A DNA stretch of 64,000 nucleotides from Ruminococcus sp. (GCA_017626015.1 JAGAJO010000003.1:1-64000); one strand, 5' to 3'; positions 50,658 to 59,941 are shown, counted from the first letter of the stretch. A program made the numbers and translations. The notes: generated from the sequence alone by a model not told the origin.

Positions 50658-51284
50658 TTAGTAGCTGTACATCTTTTTGGACTCTTTATTCTCCTGCTCC
50701 ACGGTATCCTCCGTCTGAACGTCCTTGTCTGAGTACAGATCCGAGCGGAGCAGTCCGTACAGATTGTAATTTGCATATATGTGTACAAATTTACCCTGCC
50801 TTACAGTTCCCTCTTTGGTGAAGCCGCATTTTACTGCCACCCTGTTGGACGGCTTGTTGGCCGCCATAGCTCTCAGTTCCAGCCGCTGAAGGGAGGTCTC
50901 CTCAAAGCAGAATTTTATTATACGCTTCAACCCCTCCGAACAGTAGCCCTTGTCCTGTCTTTCGTAGGCTATCCGGTATCCTATTTCGCCCATGCGGCTG
51001 TTTTGTATATTAAAAAGGTTGATCTCCCCGATGACCTCGTGGGTGCTTTTGACCTCCAGTCCCCAGCGTATACAGTCAGGCTGCTTGTCCTTGCGTATGG
51101 TGCGGAACATTTCCGAGGGATCACGTTCCTTGTAGCTCATCTGTCTGCCCCAGTAGGTATAAAGTCTGTCGTCGGCAGAATATTTTTTTATATCCCTTAT
51201 ATCGTAGGACGTCAGTTCCCGCAGGATAAGCCTTTCGCTTTCAAGCACGGGGAAGTGACGGTAGTAGTATTCTATATCTTCCAA
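50658..51284 (-). CDS. GNAT-family N-acetyltransferase
   Basis: 208 residues from a TTG at 51284 with GAGGTG 6 nt upstream; the longer frame upstream would read through the promoter region. ESERLILRELTSYD, then WGLEVKSTHEVIGEI, IGYRIAYERQDKGYCSEGLKRIIKFCF and NKPSNRVAVKCGFTKEGTVRQG fit the RimJ/RimL-like acetyltransferases. A Gln/Glu/Asp-rich tail of about 30 residues follows. The substrate is unknown. It precedes radA, probably in one transcript. Confidence 0.85.
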   Translation of the reverse strand: MEDIEYYYRHFPVLESERLILRELTSYDIRDIKKYSADDRLYTYWGRQMSYKERDPSEMFRTIRKDKQPDCIRWGLEVKSTHEVIGEINLFNIQNSRMGEIGYRIAYERQDKGYCSEGLKRIIKFCFEETSLQRLELRAMAANKPSNRVAVKCGFTKEGTVRQGKFVHIYANYNLYGLLRSDLYSDKDVQTEDTVEQENKESKKMYSY

Positions 51285-51304
51285 TATTCTCACCTCATTC
51301 TGTA

Positions 51305-51355
51305 AGTATACCACAAAAATTTCTATTTGACAAGTCCATATTTTAGTAGTATTAT
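51305..51355. promoter_or_regulatory. Back-to-back promoters sharing their -35 region
   Basis: Plus strand, for glpK: TTGACA (51327-51332), 17 bp, TATTAT (51350-51355). Minus strand, for the GNAT-radA unit: TTGTCA (complement of 51328-51333), 17 bp, TATACT (complement of 51305-51310). The two -35 boxes overlap by 5 bp, so RNA polymerase can serve only one direction at a time. Confidence 0.8.
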
Positions 51356-51397
51356 TAATATAGGCAATACCGTACAACATGAACAGGAGTGATCTGC

Positions 51398-52897
51398 ATG
51401 AAAAAATTTATTCTTGCGCTCGATCAGGGTACTACCTCGTCGCGCGCCGTTCTTTTTGACAGGGAAGGCAAAAAGGTATGCGTTGTCCAGAAGGAATATC
51501 CCCAGATCTTTCCTAAAAGCGGCTGGGTGGAGCATGATCCCATGGATATTCTTAACTCCCAGCTGGACTGTGCAAGAGAGTGTATTGAAGGATCCGGAGC
51601 GGACGTGTCTCATATCGCCGCAGTCGGGATTACCAACCAGCGTGAAACGACTGTAATGTGGGACAGATACACAGGCAAGCCGGTCTGCAATGCGATCGTG
51701 TGGCAGTGCAGGCGTACAGCGGATATATGCAGCAGGCTGGAGGAACAGGGTCTTACGAAGTTTTTCCGCAGCAAGACGGGACTTATCATCGATCCGTATT
51801 TTTCGGCTACGAAGATCAAGTGGATACTCGACAATGTTGAAGGCGTCCGTGAACGTGCGCAGAAAGGGGAGATACTCTTCGGAACGGTGGACAGCTGGCT
51901 CATTTGGAACCTTACCGGCGGAAAGATCCACGCTACCGATTATTCCAACGCTTCCCGTACAATGCTTTTCAATATACACACCCTTGAATGGGACAGCGAG
52001 ATACTGGGACTGCTGGGTATACCGAAGGAGATCCTGCCAACTGTCGTTGATTCCTCCGGATCTATCGGCTTGACGAAAAAAGAGATATTCGGGGCGGAGA
52101 TCCCTATATGCGGCTGCGCAGGGGATCAGCAGGCGGCTTTGTTCGGTCAGTGCTGTTTTCTCAAAGGAGATGTAAAGAACACCTACGGTACCGGCGGCTT
52201 TTTGCTTATGAATACAGGAGACGAAGCTACTGACAGCAAAAACGGCTTGCTGACTACCGTTGCATGGGGCATCGGCGGAAAGATCACCTATGCTCTTGAA
52301 GGTTCTGTCTTTGTTTCGGGTGCGGTGGTAAAGTGGCTGAGAGATGAGCTGGGAATAATAAAAACAGCCGAAGAAACTGAGGAGCTTGCAAGGAGCGTTT
52401 CCGATACGGGAGGTGTGTTCTTTGTACCTGCCTTTGTGGGATTAGGCGCTCCGTACTGGAATACCGGAGCGAGGGGAGCGCTGCTGGGACTGACAAGAGG
52501 TACAGGCAGGGCACATATCGTCAGGGCAGCTCTGGAGGCAATTGCGTATCAGACGGCTGACGTTATAAAGGCTATGGAGGAGGATACCGACGCTCTTAAT
52601 TCCGTAAAGGTAGACGGCGGAGCTTCCCAGAACGGATTTCTTATGGAATTTCAGGCGGATATCCTGGGCAGGAGCATAATAAGACCTAACAACGTCGAGT
52701 CCACTGCGGCGGGAGCTGCGTTTTTAGCGGGCTTAAGCTGCGGCTTCTGGGAAAACAGGGACGAGCTTACCGCAATATCCGGCAGATTCAAGGAATTTAT
52801 ACCGTCCATGCCGGAGGGTGAGCGTGAAAGGCTGAAAGGGAACTGGAAACGTGCCGTTGAAAGATCTCTTGACTGGGAAAAGCAGGGGATATTATAA
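51398..52897 (+). CDS. glpK: Glycerol kinase
   Basis: 499 residues from the ATG at 51398, with AGGAG 9 nt upstream. [18 protein letters not shown] is the FGGY-kinase phosphate loop. [44 protein letters not shown] and [20 protein letters not shown] follow, all glycerol-kinase specific. It phosphorylates glycerol to glycerol-3-phosphate. No glpF transporter or glpD is adjacent. Confidence 0.96.
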   Translation: MKKFILALDQGTTSSRAVLFDREGKKVCVVQKEYPQIFPKSGWVEHDPMDILNSQLDCARECIEGSGADVSHIAAVGITNQRETTVMWDRYTGKPVCNAIVWQCRRTADICSRLEEQGLTKFFRSKTGLIIDPYFSATKIKWILDNVEGVRERAQKGEILFGTVDSWLIWNLTGGKIHATDYSNASRTMLFNIHTLEWDSEILGLLGIPKEILPTVVDSSGSIGLTKKEIFGAEIPICGCAGDQQAALFGQCCFLKGDVKNTYGTGGFLLMNTGDEATDSKNGLLTTVAWGIGGKITYALEGSVFVSGAVVKWLRDELGIIKTAEETEELARSVSDTGGVFFVPAFVGLGAPYWNTGARGALLGLTRGTGRAHIVRAALEAIAYQTADVIKAMEEDTDALNSVKVDGGASQNGFLMEFQADILGRSIIRPNNVESTAAGAAFLAGLSCGFWENRDELTAISGRFKEFIPSMPEGERERLKGNWKRAVERSLDWEKQGIL

Positions 52898-52918
52898 CCG
52901 TATTTTACATAGATTTTA

Positions 52919-52947
52919 TTGACAAAGCATTTCAAATGTATTATAAT
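52919..52947 (+). promoter_or_regulatory. Consensus promoter of ppk
   Basis: TTGACA (52919-52924), 17 bp spacer, TATAAT (52942-52947). Confidence 0.88.
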
Positions 52948-52986
52948 TATTTATAATGTATTATGAAGAAAAGGAGTTTTCTCAAC

Positions 52987-55188
52987 GTGAAAAACAAGGT
53001 TTATGACAACAGGGAGCTTTCATGGCTTAAGTTTAACGAGAGGGTCCTGGAAGAGGCACGGGACGGCACGGTTCCTCTTTTGGAAAGACTGCTGTTTCAA
53101 TCCATATATTCAAGCAATCTTGACGAATTTTTTATGGTAAGAGTAGGTTCGCTCTACGATGCTTCACTGGTGGACGATTCCCACAAGGATAACAAATCCA
53201 ATATGAGACCGTCAGAGCAGCTTGCGGCTATTTTTTCAAGAGTCAGGGAGCTTATACCGGTCAAAGACGACAGCTTTAAGCAGATAACAAAGGCGCTGGA
53301 AAGGGAAGGGATCTTTCACAGATCCGTTAAGAGTCTGACCAAGCAGGAGCTTGAGTTTCTTGAGGCTTACTATGCCTACGAGATCAAGCCGTTTCTTACT
53401 GCGATAATCATTGATAAGCGGCATCCTTTTCCGTTCCTTGTCAATAAGAGCTTGTATGTGGCGGCAAGGCTCTCCTCAAAAACCGGCATCTCATTGGGCA
53501 TAATCGGTTGCAGCGATAAGTTTAAGAGGGTAGTATTTCTGCCCAGCCAGGACGAGAACGTTATAAGCTTCGTGCTGGTGGAGGACGTTATATCTCATTT
53601 TGCCGATAAGTCTTTTACAGGATATAAAATAGAAGAAAAAACTATCATGCGTGTAACAAGAAACGCAGATATCGACGTAGACGAGAGCTTTGACAGAGAG
53701 CTTGATTTCAGACAGAATATGTCTGTGCTTATAAACAAGAGAAAGCGTCTGTGTCCTGTCAGACTTCAGATATCAAAGCAGATCTCAGAGGAGCTGATAA
53801 AGGCTCTGTGCGACAGGCTGGATCTGTCCAAAAAGCAGGTATTCTGCGAGAAATCTCCGCTGGATCTCTCTTATGTATTCTCAGTATTTGATAAGGCGTC
53901 CGAAAAGAAAAATCTTTTCTTTGTACCTCAGATACCTCAGAGATCGTGTATGATCGATGATAACGTTCCTATGATAGAACAGATAGACAGGCGTGACCTG
54001 TTCCTGTCATATCCCTACGAGTCCATATCGCCTTTTATAAGACTTCTCAACGAGGCTGCAAAAGCCGAAGATGTGGTATCAATAAAAATGACTCTTTACA
54101 GGGTCGCAAAAAATTCAAAGGTAGTAAAGGCTCTGTGCAACGCTGCCGAAAACGGCAAGAAGGTCGTTGTGCTTGTGGAGTTAAGGGCAAGGTTCGACGA
54201 GGAGAACAATATCGGCTGGTCAAAGCAGCTTGAGGAATCGGGCTGTCAGGTCATGTACGGTCCTCAGGGACTTAAGGTGCATTCAAAGCTTTGTCTTATT
54301 ACCCGCAGTACTGCGGACGGAGCAAAATATACAGTTCAGATAGGCACGGGAAACTATAATGAAAAAACTGCCGGATTGTATACGGATCTTTGCCTTATGA
54401 CTTCCAACAAAGACATGGCTGCCGATGCGGAGGAGGTTTTCAGGACTCTTTCCATGGGCGGGCTTGTGGAAAACACCAAGGCGCTGCTGGTCGCTCCCCT
54501 TTGCCTGCAAAACAAGGTAGTGGAAATGATGGATAACGAGATCGCCATTGCCAAGGCAGGAGGAGAGGGCTATGTGGGAGCGAAGCTTAATTCGCTGACG
54601 GACAAGGTGCTTATTGACAAAATAATCGAATGCTCTCAGGCAGGCGTAAAGGTCGAGCTGGTTATAAGAGGGATATCCTGTCTTGTCGCCGGTGTCAAGG
54701 GAGTTACCGAAAACGTACACATACGCTCTATCGTGGGACGTTATCTGGAGCATGCAAGGATCTACATTTTTGGCAGCGGGGTACGCAGGAGGGTATATAT
54801 TTCTTCTGCGGACTATATGACCAGAAATACCACAAGGCGTGTCGAGGTTGCAGCTCCGGTGCTGGATGACGAGATCAAAAGCCGTGTCCTCGACCTTTTT
54901 GAAATGGAGCTTGCAGATAATGTTAAGGCAAGAGTTATGCAGCCTGACGGAATTTATGTAAGAGCGGAGGCAAACGGTGCGGTGCCGGTGGATTCACAGA
55001 AGCAGCTGTTTGCAAAGGCTTACGCCGACGCTCCCGCTGTGAATAAAGCGCCGGAAAAAGCGGAGCCTAAGCCGCAGGATACCGTTGCTGATAACGTATC
55101 TCAGAAAACGGAGAAATCAAAAAAAAAAGTATCTTGTCAAGGTTCATCGCCTGGATTAAGCGTAAAGATAAGAAAGAAAAAGAAATAG
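52987..55188 (+). CDS. ppk: Polyphosphate kinase 1, with a possible frameshift at its 3' end
   Basis: 733 residues from the GTG at 52987, with AAGGAG 10 nt upstream; the ATG at 52963 would lie about 9 nt from the transcription start without a site. NRELSWLKFNERVLEEA, SSNLDEFFMVRVG and QIGTGNYNEKTAGLYTD are PPK1 signatures; the phosphorylated His is in GLKVHSKLC. The enzyme makes polyphosphate from ATP. At 55119-55128 the gene has ten A. The listed frame continues 20 residues with an odd tail; a -1 shift gives SILSRFIAWIKRKDKKEKE and a stop at 55193, a more natural amphipathic end. It could be slippage or an indel. Confidence 0.93.
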   Translation: MKNKVYDNRELSWLKFNERVLEEARDGTVPLLERLLFQSIYSSNLDEFFMVRVGSLYDASLVDDSHKDNKSNMRPSEQLAAIFSRVRELIPVKDDSFKQITKALEREGIFHRSVKSLTKQELEFLEAYYAYEIKPFLTAIIIDKRHPFPFLVNKSLYVAARLSSKTGISLGIIGCSDKFKRVVFLPSQDENVISFVLVEDVISHFADKSFTGYKIEEKTIMRVTRNADIDVDESFDRELDFRQNMSVLINKRKRLCPVRLQISKQISEELIKALCDRLDLSKKQVFCEKSPLDLSYVFSVFDKASEKKNLFFVPQIPQRSCMIDDNVPMIEQIDRRDLFLSYPYESISPFIRLLNEAAKAEDVVSIKMTLYRVAKNSKVVKALCNAAENGKKVVVLVELRARFDEENNIGWSKQLEESGCQVMYGPQGLKVHSKLCLITRSTADGAKYTVQIGTGNYNEKTAGLYTDLCLMTSNKDMAADAEEVFRTLSMGGLVENTKALLVAPLCLQNKVVEMMDNEIAIAKAGGEGYVGAKLNSLTDKVLIDKIIECSQAGVKVELVIRGISCLVAGVKGVTENVHIRSIVGRYLEHARIYIFGSGVRRRVYISSADYMTRNTTRRVEVAAPVLDDEIKSRVLDLFEMELADNVKARVMQPDGIYVRAEANGAVPVDSQKQLFAKAYADAPAVNKAPEKAEPKPQDTVADNVSQKTEKSKKKVSCQGSSPGLSVKIRKKKK

Positions 55189-55191
55189 CAT

Positions 55192-55223
55192 AAAAACGGG
55201 CGGATATGATTCCGCCCGTTTTT
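55192..55223 (+). terminator. Terminator of ppk
   Basis: AAAAACGGGCGGA / TCCGCCCGTTTTT, a perfect 13 bp stem. The left arm matches the terminator of the GH5 gene at 12377. Confidence 0.92.
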
Positions 55224-55293
55224 ACACCTTAATTGAGAAAGCACCACTAAATCGCTGTTAAAATTCACTGCCCCGCAGATAACGTATTTAGGT

Positions 55294-55326
55294 GAATCTC
55301 TCCCCGCCGAAGGCGGGGAGAGATTC
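55294..55326. repeat. Perfect 15 bp palindromic hairpin
   Basis: GAATCTCTCCCCGCC-GAA-GGCGGGGAGAGATTC, with no T run on either side. It lies in the 145 bp gap between convergent transcripts, beyond the ppk terminator. It looks like a repetitive extragenic palindrome or miniature-element tip. Confidence 0.8.
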
Positions 55327-55368
55327 ATTGATCAGCATTTTCTTAACATTTTTGCAGTGGAATGGAAA

Positions 55369-55863
55369 TCAGAAGGATTTTATATAAAACCACCCGTCTC
55401 CGATTTTTTCTGCACCGGTTATATTTTCCTTCTCAGGAGAATAGATAAGAACAAATCTTGACTTGTGATAAAATCTTACCGTTTCGGCTGTTGATTTTAC
55501 GTCCTGTATCCCTGCGCTTTCTACGGCCTTAAGCAGCTCCAGCGAATCCTTGTAATAGGGATTGTCCTCCAGCAGACCTATGCTGAATTTTCTGTCCGGA
55601 GATACCGCTCCCACACGTTCAAGCTCGTCCTTAACGCTGCTTACAAATTCCTCCGACGTTGTGGGTCTTTCAAGCAGCATCTGAGCCGCCTGAGAATAAG
55701 CCGTCTTGTTTTTTTCAAGGTGAGATTTTATATGTCCTTCGGTGTGGATAATATATTGGTGTAAAAATCCGGCGGCAACGGCAAGTATGATAATAAGCCA
55801 TGCTGCCAGCTTGACCTTTCGCTTCTTTGTCCAAGGAGTGCGTTCATGCTTTTGTTTTTTCAT
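55369..55863 (-). CDS. Hypothetical membrane-anchored protein
   Basis: 164 residues. A basic cytoplasmic N-terminus (about 1-18) is followed by one transmembrane helix (about 19-36) and a soluble extracytoplasmic domain of about 125 residues. No family is recognised. It overlaps trmB by 4 bp (ATGA), so it is translated in the same operon galK-(189-residue protein)-trmB. Confidence 0.75.
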   Translation of the reverse strand: MKKQKHERTPWTKKRKVKLAAWLIIILAVAAGFLHQYIIHTEGHIKSHLEKNKTAYSQAAQMLLERPTTSEEFVSSVKDELERVGAVSPDRKFSIGLLEDNPYYKDSLELLKAVESAGIQDVKSTAETVRFYHKSRFVLIYSPEKENITGAEKIGDGWFYIKSF

Positions 55864-56531
55864 TTTCTTATATATGCCTCCAGCCTGTATATCGGCAGAC
55901 CCTGTTCGGAAAATTTCTGCTCGTACTCGGTGACGATGTTGTTTTCAAAACCGCTTTTATGAAGATCGAGCGAAATATTTTTTAATGTGAAGCCGTTTTC
56001 GGAAAACTGCTCCAATGAAAATTCAAAGAAATGCATATTATCTGTTTTCTGATGTATCTCTCCGCCGTCTGTAAGAATTTTTTTATAGATTTTAAGAAAA
56101 TTCCCATGGGTGAGCCTGTGAGCGGCATAGGTGTTTTTCGGGTATGGACAACTGAAATTCAGATAAATATTTCCGACCGATCTTTCGGGTATAAAACAGT
56201 CCAGATACTCTGCGCTCCCCCTTGCAAACCTCAGATTCGGTATATCCTCCTTTATTGCCGCCTCTGCCGCATCTACGATCACGTTTGAGCTTTTCTCCAC
56301 TGCCAGATAATTTATATGAGGATTCCGCTTGGCGATCTCTCTTGCAAACTGTCCCTTTCCGCAGCCGATCTCAAGCTCTACAGGATTTGGGTTTCCGAAG
56401 ATCCTTTCAAATTCAAAAAGGTCTTTTGTGTCCTTTACGCTGAAATTCTTGTCCTCACGATCCATATAAATTATCCTGTCTCCGCAGCGGGCAAGTCTTT
56501 CTTCAAGATTTTTTTTACGTCTCATTCGCAT
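55860..56531 (-). CDS. trmB: tRNA (guanine-N7-)-methyltransferase
   Basis: 223 residues with AAGGGAG upstream. ELEIGCGKGQFAREIAKRNP is the SAM-binding motif; YLAVEKSSNVIVDAAEAAIKED, IYLNFSCPYPKNTYAAHRLTHGNFLKIY and EIHQKTDNMHFFEFSLEQF are TrmB-typical (the usual F-P-D-P-W-P reads F-S-C-P-Y-P here). It makes m7G46 in tRNA. It follows the 189-residue gene by 2 bp. Confidence 0.93.
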   Translation of the reverse strand: MRMRRKKNLEERLARCGDRIIYMDREDKNFSVKDTKDLFEFERIFGNPNPVELEIGCGKGQFAREIAKRNPHINYLAVEKSSNVIVDAAEAAIKEDIPNLRFARGSAEYLDCFIPERSVGNIYLNFSCPYPKNTYAAHRLTHGNFLKIYKKILTDGGEIHQKTDNMHFFEFSLEQFSENGFTLKNISLDLHKSGFENNIVTEYEQKFSEQGLPIYRLEAYIRK

Positions 56532-56533
56532 TT

Positions 56534-57103
56534 TCAGGTTCTCCCTTGCTTATGTTTGGATTTATTGAGAAAATAGTCTTTGTCGGACGTTACCTTGAGC
56601 CACTGAGTTGCCGAACCTGTCAGCGGGTTGTCATAGGGATAAATGGACAGCATGACCTCCGGGGTATTGCTGCCGCTGTAATGGGGTGTGACCCGAAAGC
56701 TTATCTGAGCGTTTATTCTGTTTATAACGTCCTGCTCCGTAACCTTTCTGAAAAAAGCTCCGGAGGAATATTCGGTGATCGGTATTCTTGTAAACCTTGC
56801 CTGATAGATCCTTTTCCCGTCTTTTTTTGTGACAACGGGAAAATCATGCTTTACCACAGTGATACTTCCGCCGTGCTGCTCGTGATATTCCAGATCGGAG
56901 AATGTGACCTCTCCGCTGTCTACCGCTTCTCCAGATATGGAAACGCAGAGTCCCTTGTCGGATGCGGCGCCTGCGCTTTCTACTCCGAAAGCAAAATTAA
57001 GTCCGTCGATCATTATCTCACCGCAGGTGGAAAGCCGGAGCTTTACCTGAGACGCCTTCATTTTTTTTAATCCCGATCTTATTGTGTTCAAAGGTTTTTT
57101 CAT
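56534..57103 (-). CDS. Hypothetical protein between galK and trmB
   Basis: 189 residues with AAAGGAGC 6 nt upstream. A basic N-terminus is followed by a predicted beta-rich body (SQVKLRLSTCGEIMIDGLNFAFGVE, later GGSITVVKHDFPVVTKKDG, and a TRIPITEYSS segment). There is no signal peptide or transmembrane helix. I do not recognise a family. It is the second gene of the galK operon. A sandwich-fold binding protein is possible. Confidence 0.7.
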   Translation of the reverse strand: MKKPLNTIRSGLKKMKASQVKLRLSTCGEIMIDGLNFAFGVESAGAASDKGLCVSISGEAVDSGEVTFSDLEYHEQHGGSITVVKHDFPVVTKKDGKRIYQARFTRIPITEYSSGAFFRKVTEQDVINRINAQISFRVTPHYSGSNTPEVMLSIYPYDNPLTGSATQWLKVTSDKDYFLNKSKHKQGRT

Positions 57104-57186
57104 TGGATTAGCTCCTTTATTCGGACGTGTTGGAAAAGCTCCCGCACGCCTCGGAAATATACTCTATGACAAGGCAATGACGTACT

Positions 57187-58425
57187 TTAAATAATGACCT
57201 GCGTTCCTCCGCAGTTTCTGACAGAAAGCACATAGCAGGCGCCTTCTCCGAATACCCTTTCTGTTTCCGCTTTGAATTTTTCAAGCTTATGCACGGGAAC
57301 AAATGCCTGAATAGTCCCCGCAAAGCCGCCACCGTGAACTCTGCACGCACCTTCGTCTCCGAGTATGGACTTGGCAAGGTACAGCGCAAGGGTAAGACCC
57401 TGCTCTCTGACTGAGCAGGGAGCAAAAATATTCTGAAGATATGCCAGAGATGAGTTTCCGGATTCGTTCACAAGCTTAAGGAATGAGCCGAAATCACCGT
57501 TGTTGAGAGCTGCGCTTTCCCTGCTCACCCTTTCGTTGTCGTCGAAGAAGTGGAGCGATCTCAGTACCGCTCTGTCGCCGCATTTCTTTCTTATTTCGCA
57601 TATGTTTTCAAGTACGTCCTCTTTGGAGATCTCACGCAGGAACTCCTTGCCGAAAAACTGAGCAACCGATTTCATTTCAGGGGGGATCGCAGCATATTCG
57701 GGTGTAAGATCGGCATGATTTCCCTTGGTGTCCACAATGCAAAGGCAGTGACCGCTTGCGGAAAAATCAAAATCAACGGAATTTATAACCGGATCGTTTA
57801 TGTCTGCAAAGTCTATGGTGATAAAGCCGCCCACAGACGAAGCCATCTGATCCATAAGTCCGGAAGGCTTGCCGAAGTAAACATTTTCGGCATACTGAGC
57901 CAGCTGAGCAACCTCAACGTCCGATACCCTGCCGTCATTATAGAGGCCGTTGAGGACAGTGCCTATAAGGACCTCGAACGCAGCCGATGAAGAGAGTCCC
58001 GAGCCTTTAAGTACGTTGGAGGTTGTATAAGCTTTGAAACCTCCGACATTGTGACCGTTTTTTCTGAAACCGGCAGCCATTCCTTTTATCAGGGCGGCGG
58101 AGGTATTCTTCTGCTCCTCGCAGATCCCGGTGTCATCGGCGTTTATCTCGTCCATAGGGAATCCCTCGGACTTTACGGTGATGATCATATTGTCGGCAGG
58201 GGATACCGCCGCAATAACGTCCAGCGAAACTCCTGCAGCCATTACACAGCCGAGATTGTGATCGGTGTGATTTCCGCAGACCTCAGTTCGTCCCGGAGCG
58301 GAGAAGAAGTATTTCGGCTTTTCGCCGTAAAGCTTCTGAAATTCCAGTGCGGCATTTTCGTATCTTTTTTTCTGGATATCCAGCATATCCGATGTGTAAA
58401 TTTTGTCAATAGTAAGCATTTTCAT
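57187..58425 (-). CDS. galK: Galactokinase-family GHMP kinase
   Basis: 412 residues with GGGAGG upstream. SAPGRTEVCGNHTDHNLG is the galactokinase signature, with Asn in place of the usual Glu and Cys/His variants. VLKGSGLSSSAAFEVLIG is the ATP loop, and a C-terminal RVHGGGFAGTIQAFVP motif completes the GHMP set. The active-site Asp lies in KPSGLMDQMASS. It should phosphorylate galactose or a close relative at C1. The changes in the sugar-binding motif leave some doubt on the exact sugar. No galT or galE is adjacent. Confidence 0.85.
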   Translation of the reverse strand: MKMLTIDKIYTSDMLDIQKKRYENAALEFQKLYGEKPKYFFSAPGRTEVCGNHTDHNLGCVMAAGVSLDVIAAVSPADNMIITVKSEGFPMDEINADDTGICEEQKNTSAALIKGMAAGFRKNGHNVGGFKAYTTSNVLKGSGLSSSAAFEVLIGTVLNGLYNDGRVSDVEVAQLAQYAENVYFGKPSGLMDQMASSVGGFITIDFADINDPVINSVDFDFSASGHCLCIVDTKGNHADLTPEYAAIPPEMKSVAQFFGKEFLREISKEDVLENICEIRKKCGDRAVLRSLHFFDDNERVSRESAALNNGDFGSFLKLVNESGNSSLAYLQNIFAPCSVREQGLTLALYLAKSILGDEGACRVHGGGFAGTIQAFVPVHKLEKFKAETERVFGEGACYVLSVRNCGGTQVII

Positions 58426-58478
58426 AGTATATTACCTCCCATGATCCGCTCTGTGCGGTACAGTTTCATACAGTAATC

Positions 58479-58507
58479 ATTATACTATATTTCGCCAAGT
58501 ATTTCAA
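58479..58507 (-). promoter_or_regulatory. Promoter of the galK operon
   Basis: TTGAAA (complement of 58502-58507), 17 bp spacer, TATAAT (complement of 58479-58484). Confidence 0.8.
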
Positions 58508-58576
58508 GGGCTTTCGGATTTTTTTCCGTCGGTACCCTAAACGTCTGGTATGCCGTGAAATTTTTCCTGCCGAGGA

Positions 58577-58605
58577 TTGCGATTTTAACGGCGATATGCT
58601 ATAAT
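58577..58605 (+). promoter_or_regulatory. Promoter of the YjbR-like gene
   Basis: TTGCGA (58577-58582), 17 bp spacer, TATAAT (58600-58605). Confidence 0.75.
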
Positions 58606-58629
58606 AGTGATAAAGAGGGGGTGATGAGT

Positions 58630-59013
58630 ATGAAAAAAGCCGATAAAAGATCGGTCGTGGAATATTCGCTCAAGACTTACGGGGTTTCTCCTGATTACCC
58701 GTGGGATGACGATCCGTCATTTGTTTTAAGACATAAGGATAACAGAAAGTGGTTTGCGCTTATCATGGAGGTAGCTCCCAAGCGTCTCGGTCTGGAGGGG
58801 GATAGCACTCTGGACGTTCTTAACGTAAAGTGCAGTCCCATGATGCTTGGCTCTCTTCTGGAGGAAAAGGGTTTTCTTCCGGCTTATCATATGAGCAAAT
58901 CCTCATGGATATCGATTTTGCTTGACGGTTCGGTAGACTGTGACAAGGTGTTTTCGCTGATAGATATGAGCTATGGGATGACAGAGTCAAAAAGCCGTAA
59001 AAGCGGCAAGTGA
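58630..59013 (+). CDS. MmcQ/YjbR-family protein
   Basis: 127 residues from the ATG at 58630 with GAGGGGG 8 nt upstream; the ATG at 58624 is too close. YGVSPDYPWDDDPSFVLRHKDNRKWFALI, then LNVKCSPMMLGSLLEEKGFLPAYHMSKSSWISILLDG are typical of the YjbR (CyaY-like fold) family. The family is often called DNA-binding; the basis is weak. It is monocistronic. Confidence 0.9.
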   Translation: MKKADKRSVVEYSLKTYGVSPDYPWDDDPSFVLRHKDNRKWFALIMEVAPKRLGLEGDSTLDVLNVKCSPMMLGSLLEEKGFLPAYHMSKSSWISILLDGSVDCDKVFSLIDMSYGMTESKSRKSGK

Positions 59014-59020
59014 TTTTCCG

Positions 59021-59077
59021 AAAAAAACGCCTGATTTCTGCGTTGTGAGCTTGCAGAAATCAGGCGTCCGTTATTTT
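59021..59077. terminator. Bidirectional terminator
   Basis: A perfect 15 bp stem (59027-59041 with 59053-59067). CCGTTATTTTTTT follows on the plus strand and seven T on the minus strand. Confidence 0.92.
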
Positions 59078-59086
59078 TTTCAGAGA

Positions 59087-59641
59087 TCATTCCTCGGCGG
59101 GAGTCGTGAAAAATGTGTTCCATGCATAGCCTTCGGTACCGTTATACTCCACATAATACCAGCCGTTTTCGTTACGGTAGAATTTGCACTCTGCGCCCGC
59201 AGGGATCGTCAGCAGGTTGGCGGAGCTTGAAGTCGGCTCAGGGTGGAGGTAAACTGCGCTGGTGCAGCTGATAGTCTGATAATCCTCGTTGGGATCGTCA
59301 TCCTCATCGTCCTCGTCGTCATTTTTGCTTTCCGTCTTTTTAGAGGATTTCTTAGAGGTCTTCTCGGCGGTTTCTTCGGTCGTGGTTTCCGGCGGGATAT
59401 ATTCCGTGACAGTAAGCTTTCCTGTCTTGTCAGGTTCTTTATTATCATTTACAAAAAGACTTTTTGCGAATACCATTATTACAATTATCACAACCATAAG
59501 AGTAAGCATAATTGCGATAATACCTTTTATAGTGGAGCTTAATCCGCCGGACGCTGCCGGAGGCGGTTCCTGTCTGCGGTTCTGAGGACGGTTCTGATAA
59601 TTACGGTCATTTCTGGAATTCCGATTATTATTGTCAGACAT
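59087..59641 (-). CDS. Membrane-anchored SH3-domain protein
   Basis: 184 residues from the ATG at 59641; AAAGGAAG lies 12 nt upstream. An Asn/Arg-rich N-terminus (about 1-35) leads to one transmembrane helix (about 39-62), a Thr/Glu/Lys/Asp-rich linker (about 70-120) and a C-terminal bacterial SH3 domain (about 121-180; SAVYLHPEPTSSSANLLTIPAG, then NGWYYVEYNGTEGYAW). SH3b domains usually bind cell-wall peptides. It has no catalytic domain and may anchor or sense peptidoglycan. Confidence 0.82.
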   Translation of the reverse strand: MSDNNNRNSRNDRNYQNRPQNRRQEPPPAASGGLSSTIKGIIAIMLTLMVVIIVIMVFAKSLFVNDNKEPDKTGKLTVTEYIPPETTTEETAEKTSKKSSKKTESKNDDEDDEDDDPNEDYQTISCTSAVYLHPEPTSSSANLLTIPAGAECKFYRNENGWYYVEYNGTEGYAWNTFFTTPAEE

Positions 59642-59863
59642 TTTGTTTATTTTCTTCCTTTCTGCACTGAGCAAAATTACGATTTTCTAAAATTCTACTA
59701 TATTATTATACATTTTTAGTATGCTGTTGTCAATTAAAATTCGGTTACATAATTAAAATTAAGCTAAAATTAAGAAAAAAGATATTAAATCTGCAAAATA
59801 AACACAGCAGGCAGTTATTTATTCTGCGATTTTGTGGAAATGTGAAAAGTTTGGGAGAAAAAT

Positions 59864-59892
59864 ATGACAAACGCTTTTATTTTGTGATATTA
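59864..59892 (+). promoter_or_regulatory. Possible promoter of pfp
   Basis: ATGACA (59864-59869), 17 bp spacer, TATTAT (59887-59892). The whole stretch 59675-59941 is AT-rich and otherwise empty, so several -10-like words exist. Confidence 0.4.
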
Positions 59893-59941
59893 TATGCTAT
59901 AATAATAAAAAATATAATAATATTATAAAGGAGAAATTTAT

